Part shown: piece by piece, positions 6,016 through 10,763 of the stretch
Layout: every line of letters begins with the position of its first letter
Position numbering within the stretch: position 1 is the first letter of the stretch
NCBI GenBank assembly: GCA_018061225.1
Contig: JAGOUK010000019.1
Coordinates: 1 to 10,763, forward strand
Length of the DNA: 10,763 bases
DNA from: Candidatus Omnitrophota bacterium
Lineage (GTDB): Bacteria; Omnitrophota; Gorgyraeia; 2-02-FULL-51-18; JAGOUK01
Reading direction: 5' to 3'
Made by a program: the position numbers and the translations under genes
Notes under the pieces: generated by a model
Told to the model about the DNA's origin: nothing
What the model saw: only the letters and a program-made list of their open reading frames with translations
Database searches by the model: none

Positions 6016-7287
6016 GTGGATGTGATAGTAATCGAGGGACCAAGCAGGCTTGAGGGTACGGTTGAAGTGGCTGGTGCCAAGAATTCGATTCTACCAATTA
6101 TGGCCGCGACAATTCTTGCTAAGGGGATGTGCATCCTGCGCAATGTGCCGGATGTGTCCGATATGCACACGATGTGCAAGATTCTGAAGGCGCTCGGTGC
6201 CCGCGTGACTTACTCTTCCGACCACGTACTCCAAATCGATACCGCCGGGCTCAATAAAAATGTTGCTGACTACAAGCATGTCAGCACGATGCGCGCGTCC
6301 GTTTGTTTGCTCGGACCTCTTTTGGCACGATTTAAAAAGGCTCATGTGTCGCTGCCCGGCGGATGCGTGATCGGGCCTCGTCCAATCGATTTGCATTTGA
6401 AGGGGATGAAGAGCCTGGGCGCAAAGATCACGCTCGAACACGGCTATGTCATCGCCGATGCCGAAAAAAGCGGCCTGAAGGGCACGCGGATGTATCTTGG
6501 CGGATCTTTTGGCTCCTCCGTTCTTGCCACCGGAAACATCATGATGGCGGCCGTCTACGCCACAGGCAAGACAACGATCGTAAACGCGGCCTGTGAGCCG
6601 GAAGTCATCGACCTGGGGCGCTTCCTGATCAAGATGGGCGCCAAGATTGAGGGGCTGGGCTCACCGGTACTCACCATCACCGGGGTGAAGCGGCTCACGG
6701 GATGCGAATTCACCATCATCACCGACCGTATCGAGGCGGGGACATTCTTGATGGCCGGAGCTGTGACGCATGGCGACGTGACGGTGAAGAACTGTTCGTC
6801 AGAATATTTGGGCGCCGTTTTTGACAAGATGATGGAGGCTGGCGTTCAGCTGATCGAGAAAGACGGGCATGTCCGCGTCAAAGCTAAGGGCAAGCTGCGG
6901 TCGGTGTCGCTTACGACCGGGGTTTATCCGGGTTTTCCCACCGACCTTCAGGCGCAGATGATGACGATGCTCGCGTGCACGCCCGGCATCAGTGTGGTGA
7001 CGGAAAAAATATTTCCTGACCGCTTCATGCATGTTTCGGAGCTCAACCGTATGGCCGCTTCGATTAGGCTCGAGGGCCCCAGCGCGATCGTGAGCGGCGT
7101 CAAAGAGCTTTCTGGCGCACCGGTCATGGCTTCCGACCTCCGCGCCTCAGCGGCGCTCGCGATGGCCGGTTTGGCCGCCCGCGGCAAGACCGAGATTTCG
7201 CGCGTGTATCACTTGGACCGCGGCTACGAAAAACTCGAAGAAAAACTTCGCGGCCTCGGAGCGAAGATCAAACGCGAAAAGCGCTAG
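6016..7287 (+). CDS. murA: UDP-N-acetylglucosamine 1-carboxyvinyltransferase
   Basis: Transfers enolpyruvate from PEP to UDP-GlcNAc, the first committed step of peptidoglycan synthesis, in the cytoplasm. At 423 residues it is full length. Landmarks are GAKNSILPIM at 20-29 with K22 and N23, R93 in TMRAS, the active-site loop GGCVIGPRPIDLHL at 115-128 with the nucleophilic Cys at 117, GFPTDLQAQMM at 306-316 with catalytic D310, ELNRM at 342-346, and DRGYE at 401-405 with the conserved Arg. With Cys rather than Asp in the loop, the target site is of the fosfomycin-sensitive type (family knowledge, not phenotype). The start is GTG, with AAAGGA at 6002-6007 eight bases before it; MDVIVIEGPSRLEGTV is a typical MurA N-terminus. 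It lies in the rho-prfA-prmC-murA block and converges on the minus-strand gene. Confidence 0.97.
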   Translation: MDVIVIEGPSRLEGTVEVAGAKNSILPIMAATILAKGMCILRNVPDVSDMHTMCKILKALGARVTYSSDHVLQIDTAGLNKNVADYKHVSTMRASVCLLGPLLARFKKAHVSLPGGCVIGPRPIDLHLKGMKSLGAKITLEHGYVIADAEKSGLKGTRMYLGGSFGSSVLATGNIMMAAVYATGKTTIVNAACEPEVIDLGRFLIKMGAKIEGLGSPVLTITGVKRLTGCEFTIITDRIEAGTFLMAGAVTHGDVTVKNCSSEYLGAVFDKMMEAGVQLIEKDGHVRVKAKGKLRSVSLTTGVYPGFPTDLQAQMMTMLACTPGISVVTEKIFPDRFMHVSELNRMAASIRLEGPSAIVSGVKELSGAPVMASDLRASAALAMAGLAARGKTEISRVYHLDRGYEKLEEKLRGLGAKIKREKR

Positions 7288-7315
7288 CTCTCTTAATAAA
7301 TAAGAAGTCTGCGGT

Positions 7316-8221
7316 TTATTTTTTGGAGGGAGCGGCGGGTGGGGTCGGAGTGCCGCCTCTAAAATCGCCGATGGTTTCGTGGTAAACCGAGTTCTTGCCG
7401 GCGCGTTTGGCGCCGTACATGCAGGTGTCGGAGGCGCGAAGAATGTCATCGACACTGGCCGGCGCGCTTAAAAAAGTAACCGCCCCGATACTGAAGCTCA
7501 CCTTCCAGCCGTGCTTTTCTAAAGAAGTTCGAAGTTCCCGCCGGAGTTTTTCGGCAGTCATCTGTGCTTTGTCGGGATCCGTGTGCAGCAGGATCACGCC
7601 AAATTCATCCCCGCCAAGCCTCGCCACGCAATCCGATGTGCGGACAATTTTCATCAAACTATGAGCGATGTCCTTGATGAGCCGGTCGCCGCTGGTATGA
7701 CCGAGACGGTCGTTGACCGCCTTAAAGTCATCACAATCCAAATATAGCGCCGTGAACGGCTGATGGTAGCGCTTGCAGCGCCGGATCTCCTGATCAGCAA
7801 AGATCTGGAACCACCGCCGGTTGGCGATACCGGTTAAAGGGTCTTCCAGGGAGTGGCGGCGTTCCTTCAAAAAAAGATCAACGGCAACACAGAACGCGCA
7901 GAAGAAAATCCCGCGGATGAGCCAATTCCAGATAGGGATCCACGGAGTGGTGTACGGCCGGCCCGCGGCCATCTCAGTCCAGACCCAAAGCAGTGAGGAT
8001 ACGAAGCACAGCACCAAACCAAATCGCATCGAAACCCACACCACACCAAGCACAATCGGAATTAAGAAAAATAAGGCGATGGTGACGAAATAGCCGGTCC
8101 AATAATTGATGAGGCTGATTCCCGCGACAAGCGCAACCGCCAGCAATGAAAAACCGATCCGGGTGAGGGGAGTCACCTGCGGCTTGGCTGGCTGGGCGGA
8201 CCAGGGGATGTCAAATTTCAT
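7316..8221 (-). CDS. Membrane-bound GGDEF diguanylate cyclase
   Basis: Predicted to make cyclic di-GMP from two GTP at the inner membrane. It has 301 residues. Four hydrophobic segments lie at about 22-40, 45-62, 66-84 and 98-117, with no recognisable periplasmic or cytosolic sensor domain. The GGDEF domain follows from about 124 to 285: DPLTGIANRR at 127-136, the Mg-binding region LDCDDFKAVND at 161-171, GHTSGD at 174-179, the intact signature GGDEF at 203-207, and ISIGAVT-like VSFSIGAV at 241-248. An inhibitory-site RxxD, RTSD at 194-197, sits five residues before GGDEF, so product feedback is likely. The C-terminal tail is Pro/Thr/Ala-rich. No EAL domain is present. The ATG fits the first hydrophobic segment, but only a poor Shine-Dalgarno is visible. 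It is the only minus-strand gene and sits between two core clusters, so it is probably an independently expressed insertion. No gene symbol is justified. Confidence 0.9.
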   Translation of the reverse strand: MKFDIPWSAQPAKPQVTPLTRIGFSLLAVALVAGISLINYWTGYFVTIALFFLIPIVLGVVWVSMRFGLVLCFVSSLLWVWTEMAAGRPYTTPWIPIWNWLIRGIFFCAFCVAVDLFLKERRHSLEDPLTGIANRRWFQIFADQEIRRCKRYHQPFTALYLDCDDFKAVNDRLGHTSGDRLIKDIAHSLMKIVRTSDCVARLGGDEFGVILLHTDPDKAQMTAEKLRRELRTSLEKHGWKVSFSIGAVTFLSAPASVDDILRASDTCMYGAKRAGKNSVYHETIGDFRGGTPTPPAAPSKK

Positions 8222-8284
8222 ACGCCCGTATTTTAGCCGTTTCTTGACTCTTTGGCACTCTCAAATCCGATCAGAATAAAAAGG

Positions 8285-8314
8285 TAGTCAAAAGCCACTC
8301 TTTACGGCTATAAT
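8285..8314 (+). promoter_or_regulatory. Sigma70-type promoter for the rpsP operon
   Basis: A perfect TATAAT at 8309-8314 is preceded at 18 bases by TAGTCA (8285-8290; 4 of 6 to TTGACA). The predicted start is about 8321, giving a 50-base leader. It lies in the only divergent spacer of the window, where a promoter for the following ribosomal operon is expected. An alternative -35 a base or two away is possible. Confidence 0.65.
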
Positions 8315-8329
8315 TACCACCTTCTAAGA

Positions 8330-8357
8330 CCGGGCAATTTTACAGCCCGGCGTTTTT
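8330..8357 (+). terminator. Terminator-like hairpin in the rpsP leader
   Basis: CCGGGC at 8330-8335 pairs exactly with GCCCGG at 8345-8350 around a 9-base A/T-rich loop, and after CG comes TTTTT at 8353-8357. It lies between the predicted transcript start and the rpsP Shine-Dalgarno GGAGG at 8362-8366, with no gene upstream on this strand to terminate. A role as an attenuator in the leader is therefore more plausible than as a terminator of another transcript. The stem is short (6 bp), so efficiency is uncertain. Confidence 0.5.
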
Positions 8358-8370
8358 ATCTGGAGGAATC

Positions 8371-8613
8371 ATGTCAGTTGTCATCCGTTTGAGAAAGACC
8401 GGCACGAAAAAGAAGATCAAGCACCGCATCGTTGTCGCCGACAGCCGCTCACCCAGAGATGGGCGTTTCATCGAGTTACTCGGAACTTGGGATCCCAACA
8501 CCAAGCCCGCGACGCTCGTTTTGAACCAGGAGAAGGCCAAGGCCTGGATCGCCAAGGGCGCGCAGCCCAGCGAGACGATGAAGTCGATCCTCAAAAAAGC
8601 CGGCGTCAAGTAA
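8371..8613 (+). CDS. rpsP: 30S ribosomal protein S16
   Basis: Primary assembly protein of the small subunit that binds 16S rRNA. It has 80 residues, the normal size. The family pattern is clear: VVIRLRKTGTKKKIKHRIVV at the N-terminus, ADSRSPRDGRFIELLGTWDP at 23-42, then a lysine-rich region with AKAWIAKGAQPSETMKSILKKAGV. GGAGG sits 4 bases before the ATG. It is the first gene of the operon, read from the promoter at 8285-8314 through a hairpin leader. It is followed not by rimM but by an 82-base spacer containing a strong hairpin. Confidence 0.97.
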   Translation: MSVVIRLRKTGTKKKIKHRIVVADSRSPRDGRFIELLGTWDPNTKPATLVLNQEKAKAWIAKGAQPSETMKSILKKAGVK

Positions 8614-8636
8614 ACCGCTTTTTTAGAAGTTCATCT

Positions 8637-8683
8637 AAAATGTCATTGCAGACCCGCAGCCGCGGCAAAGCAGTGACATTTTT
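8637..8683 (+). terminator. Intercistronic hairpin between rpsP and trmD
   Basis: AAAATGTCATTGC at 8637-8649 pairs with GCAGTGACATTTT at 8670-8682: 12 Watson-Crick pairs plus one G-U in the + strand RNA. An inner stem CCGC 8654-8657 with GCGG 8662-8665 caps it. The right arm ends in a T5 run followed by GTTTG, so it resembles an intrinsic terminator whose T-tract is shared with the stem. It may reduce read-through from rpsP into trmD, or protect the rpsP mRNA 3' end. The site is where rimM usually lies. Confidence 0.65.
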
Positions 8684-8695
8684 GTTTGAGGGCCT

Positions 8696-9388
8696 ATGAT
8701 CCGATTTGATATTTTGACGATTTTTCCGGGGATGTTTGAGGCGGTGACGCAAGAATCCATCCTCAAGCGGGGTCAGGCCGCCAAAAAGATACAGATCAAG
8801 GTCCATGACATTCGATCCTGCGCGGAGGACAAGCACCGCACCTGCGACGATAGGCCGTTCGGAGGCGGGGCAGGGATGGTGATGAAGGCAGAGCCGATTC
8901 ACAAGCTGTGCCGCAAGATTTTTCCCAAAGGCCGTCCAAATAAAGATTTTTGCTTTATTTACACATCTCCCGCAGGGAAGCCCTTTACTCAGGCAGACGC
9001 GAAGCGGCTGAGTCAAAAAAAACGGATCGCCATCCTCTGCGGCCGTTATGAAGGGGTGGATCAGAGGGTGATTGACCTCTGGGGGATGGAAGAATTCTCA
9101 ATCGGGGACTATGTGCTCACAGGCGGGGAGCTTCCGGCCATGGTGATGGTGGATTCTGTCGCCCGGCTGGTTCCGGGGGTGCTCGGAAACGAAGCATCAA
9201 AATCCTTTGAATCTTTTGAGGGAAATTTGCTAGAATACCCCCAGTTTACGCGTCCGGCAGTGTTCCAGAATCTCGCCGTGCCTCCAGTGCTCCTCACAGG
9301 AAATCACACAGCGATCGAAAAGTGGCGTACCGCTCAGAGTGTTGAGCGGACTTCGCAGCGGCGTCCTGATTTATTGAAAGGAAAGTAG
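8696..9388 (+). CDS. trmD: tRNA (guanine-N1-)-methyltransferase (m1G37)
   Basis: SPOUT-fold dimer that methylates G37 beside the anticodon of certain tRNAs, preventing +1 frameshifts. It has 230 residues, somewhat shorter than E. coli (255), the loss being at the C-terminus. Motifs are DDRPFGGGAGMVM at 51-63, the knotted SAM site with LCGRYEGVDQRV at 114-125 and SIGDYVLTGGELPAM at 135-149, R157 in DSVARLVPGVLG, and LEYPQFTRP at 179-187, then GNHTAIEKWR and QRRPDLL near the end. Aligned by eye with E. coli, the general-base Asp169 position is Glu172 here (FESFEGNLLEYP), while Arg154 is kept (R157). The Shine-Dalgarno GAGGG is only 3 bases from the ATG, which is unusually close. It precedes rplS as in most bacteria. 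Confidence 0.95.
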   Translation: MIRFDILTIFPGMFEAVTQESILKRGQAAKKIQIKVHDIRSCAEDKHRTCDDRPFGGGAGMVMKAEPIHKLCRKIFPKGRPNKDFCFIYTSPAGKPFTQADAKRLSQKKRIAILCGRYEGVDQRVIDLWGMEEFSIGDYVLTGGELPAMVMVDSVARLVPGVLGNEASKSFESFEGNLLEYPQFTRPAVFQNLAVPPVLLTGNHTAIEKWRTAQSVERTSQRRPDLLKGK

Positions 9389-9393
9389 TAGTC

Positions 9394-9783
9394 ATGAAGA
9401 ATCTTATCATTGCAAAAGTCGAATCAGCCTCCTTCAAAAAGGCCGGCGAAATTCCGTCTTTTAACGTCGGCGACACCGTCAAGGTGATGCAGCGCGTCGT
9501 TGAAGGATCCAAGACCCGCTCACAGGCATTTGAAGGTACCGTGATCGCCAAAGCCGGTCAGGGCATTCAGACCAAGTTCACCGTCCGCCGCGTTTCTTTC
9601 GGCGAAGGCGTTGAAAAATCATTCCCCGTCCATTCGCCCGTTGTGCAGAGCATCACGGTCACCCGTCAGGGCAAAGTCCGCCGGGCCAAGCTCTACTACC
9701 TGCGTCACAAGAGCGGGAAAGATGGCCGCATTGACTCTGTCGCGCGCATCACAGCTAACGAATCAGAAGCTGCAGCAGTTTGA
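9394..9783 (+). CDS. rplS: 50S ribosomal protein L19
   Basis: Large-subunit protein at the interface with the 30S subunit. It has 129 residues against the usual 115-120. Recognisable are FNVGDTVKVMQRVVEGSKTRSQ-like sequence at 23-44, FEGTVIAKAGQGIQTKFTVRR at 46-66 and the very conserved SFGEGVEKSFPVHSPVV at 68-84, then KVRRAKLYYLR at 94-104. The C-terminal tail after about residue 104, ending in NESEAAAV, exceeds the family core and overlaps the rnhB start. AAAGGAAAG at 9377-9385 lies 8 bases before the ATG, inside the end of trmD, whose stop is 5 bases upstream. Confidence 0.97.
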   Translation: MKNLIIAKVESASFKKAGEIPSFNVGDTVKVMQRVVEGSKTRSQAFEGTVIAKAGQGIQTKFTVRRVSFGEGVEKSFPVHSPVVQSITVTRQGKVRRAKLYYLRHKSGKDGRIDSVARITANESEAAAV

Positions 9784-10417
9784 CCTCGACGTCCGCGAGG
9801 GCGGCGCGAGGATCCTGGCCGGCGTAGATGAAGCCGGCCGGGGGCCTTTGGCCGGTCCCGTGGTCTGCGCGGCGGTGATTGTTCGAGATCCGTCGCTTCC
9901 GTTCGCCTCCCGAATCAATGACTCCAAAAAATTAAGCGCCAAAGCCCGTGACGCCGCGTACGATGAGATCCAATCACGCTGCGCCGTCGCTGTTTCTATT
10001 AAGGATCACGCGAGAATCGACGCGATCAATATTTATGAGGCCACGCTTGAGGGGATGCGCGAAGCGGTAGAGGTCCTGGGGCAGATGACCGGCCCCGAAG
10101 GATCGGAGGCGGCTGTAGGCAGGCCCACACTTGTCCTGATCGACGGTCCCATCAAGCTGGCGGTGCGCTTCCCGGTCCGCGGAATCATCGGCGGTGACGG
10201 GCAATCGATGTCGATCGCGTGCGCGTCGATCACCGCCAAGGTTACGCGTGACCGGATGATGATGACTTTTCATGAACAGTTTCCGCAGTACGGCTTTGAC
10301 AAACACAAAGGATACGGGACCGCGCAGCATTTGGCGGCGCTCCGCGAGCACGGTCCGTGTCCGATCCACCGGCGCAGTTTTTCGCCCATCACACAAATGG
10401 AAAATCTAACCGCATGA
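9722..10417 (+). CDS. rnhB: Ribonuclease HII
   Basis: Cuts RNA embedded in DNA, including single ribonucleotides misincorporated during replication. From the chosen start it has 231 residues, usual for the family. The catalytic residues are D36 and E37 in GVDEAGRGPLAGPVV, D141 in VLIDG and D159 in GGDG, with ASITAKVTRDR at 168-178 and KGYGTAQH at 196-203. The frame is open back to 9611, but those residues are a Ser/Pro/Arg-rich read-out of rplS in another frame. MAALTLSRASQLTNQ at 9722, preceded by GCGGGAAAG, resembles normal RNase HII N-termini. The start therefore lies 62 bases inside rplS. TTG at 9731 is an alternative. The stop overlaps the guaA start (ATGA). Confidence 0.92.
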   Translation: MAALTLSRASQLTNQKLQQFDLDVREGGARILAGVDEAGRGPLAGPVVCAAVIVRDPSLPFASRINDSKKLSAKARDAAYDEIQSRCAVAVSIKDHARIDAINIYEATLEGMREAVEVLGQMTGPEGSEAAVGRPTLVLIDGPIKLAVRFPVRGIIGGDGQSMSIACASITAKVTRDRMMMTFHEQFPQYGFDKHKGYGTAQHLAALREHGPCPIHRRSFSPITQMENLTA

Positions 10418-10763
10418 AACCCGAAACCATCCTGATCGTTGATTACGGTTCCCAATACAATCTTTTGATCGCCCGCCGAATCCGCGAATTTGGCGTTTAT
10501 TGCGAAATCCTTCCGCCTAATTTTAAAGCTTCCGACATTGCCGGGATGCCCATCAAAGGCATTGTCCTTTCCGGCGGTCCCGCGTCTATTTACGAAAAGC
10601 ACGCGCCCGGCCTGAACACACTGGTGCTCGAGCAGAATGTTCCGATCCTTGGCATCTGTTACGGCATGCAAAGTCTCTGCCACGCGCTGGGCGGAAAGGT
10701 GAAGCGCGCCGCGCACCGAGAATACGGCCGCGCCCCTCTGACGGTGATCCGCAAGGCTTCGGC
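10414..10763 (+). CDS. guaA: GMP synthase, glutamine amidotransferase domain (3'-truncated by window edge)
   Basis: GuaA aminates XMP to GMP using glutamine and ATP. Its N-terminal class I glutaminase domain releases the ammonia. Only the first 116 residues are in the window. Visible are DYGSQYNLLIARRIRE at 10-25, VLSGGPASIY at 51-60, the nucleophile elbow GICYGMQ at 80-86 with Cys82, and EYGRAPL at 103-109. This pattern (SGGP, ICYGMQ, EYGR) distinguishes GuaA from other class I amidotransferases. The catalytic His/Glu pair and the ATP pyrophosphatase domain lie beyond the window. The ATG overlaps the rnhB stop by four bases (ATGA), and no strong Shine-Dalgarno is present, so translational coupling to rnhB is likely. 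Its presence directly after rnhB is not a common core arrangement, to my knowledge. Confidence 0.95.
   Translation, partial: MKPETILIVDYGSQYNLLIARRIREFGVYCEILPPNFKASDIAGMPIKGIVLSGGPASIYEKHAPGLNTLVLEQNVPILGICYGMQSLCHALGGKVKRAAHREYGRAPLTVIRKAS

Noticed and set aside
7295..7320. AATAAA/TTTATT hairpin as a bidirectional terminator between murA and the GGDEF gene
   Set aside because: Its arms are only 6 A-T pairs around a 14-base loop, too weak to call.
8253..8258. TGGCAC as a sigma54 -24 element
   Set aside because: No TTGC -12 element follows at the required spacing.
9611..9721. Upstream extension of rnhB to 9611
   Set aside because: These 37 residues are an out-of-frame reading of the most conserved part of rplS and have no RNase HII character.
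1..10763. CRISPR arrays, phage genes, IS transposases, toxin-antitoxin pairs
   Set aside because: No regularly spaced direct repeats and no open frames with such motifs were seen on either strand.

Overview
The window is a densely packed stretch of bacterial core genes, moderately GC-rich by eye, almost all read on the + strand. From left to right it holds: the 3' part of glgA (glycogen synthase), coaE (last step of CoA synthesis), rho (transcription terminator), rpmE (L31), prfA (RF1), prmC (RF methylase), murA (first committed step of peptidoglycan synthesis), one minus-strand membrane GGDEF protein, then rpsP (S16), trmD (tRNA m1G37 methyltransferase), rplS (L19), rnhB (RNase HII) and the 5' part of guaA (GMP synthase). 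The run rho-rpmE-prfA-prmC-murA and the run rpsP-trmD-rplS-rnhB are classic conserved bacterial blocks. The combination, joined to glgA-coaE, suggests an uncultivated bacterial lineage, perhaps Omnitrophota or another PVC-adjacent group. That assignment is an inference from gene order and general sequence character, not from a search, and should be held loosely.

Region 1 (1-3653): glgA and coaE overlap by 7 bases. The end of coaE runs through a near-perfect palindromic element that supplies about 33 of its last 38 residues. rho follows with a strong Shine-Dalgarno, and a 110-base leader with two small hairpins precedes rpmE. Region 2 (3656-7287): prfA (TTG start two bases after rpmE), prmC and murA. 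The gaps prfA-prmC (230 bases) and prmC-murA (183 bases) each hold a roughly 130-base element that folds as an outer stem enclosing two hairpins. The two elements have different arm sequences but share the same layout and short conserved linkers, so they look like members of one repeat family. The coaE palindrome may be a third, simpler member. This is the most novel-looking signal in the window. Region 3 (7288-8370): a convergent diguanylate-cyclase-like gene, then a 149-base divergent spacer with a good promoter for rpsP. Region 4 (8371-10763): the rpsP operon, in which rimM, usual between rpsP and trmD, is absent and replaced by an 82-base spacer with a strong hairpin. rnhB starts inside rplS, and rnhB and guaA overlap by four bases.

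Functionally the genes serve translation (L31, S16, L19, RF1 and its activating methylase PrmC, TrmD), transcription termination (Rho), nucleotide and cofactor supply (GuaA, CoaE), genome maintenance (RNase HII), cell wall synthesis (MurA) and carbon storage (GlgA). The c-di-GMP enzyme is the only gene that looks accessory. I see no phage, IS transposase, CRISPR array or toxin-antitoxin gene. The many long minus-strand open frames opposite rho, prfA and others are shadows of codon bias.
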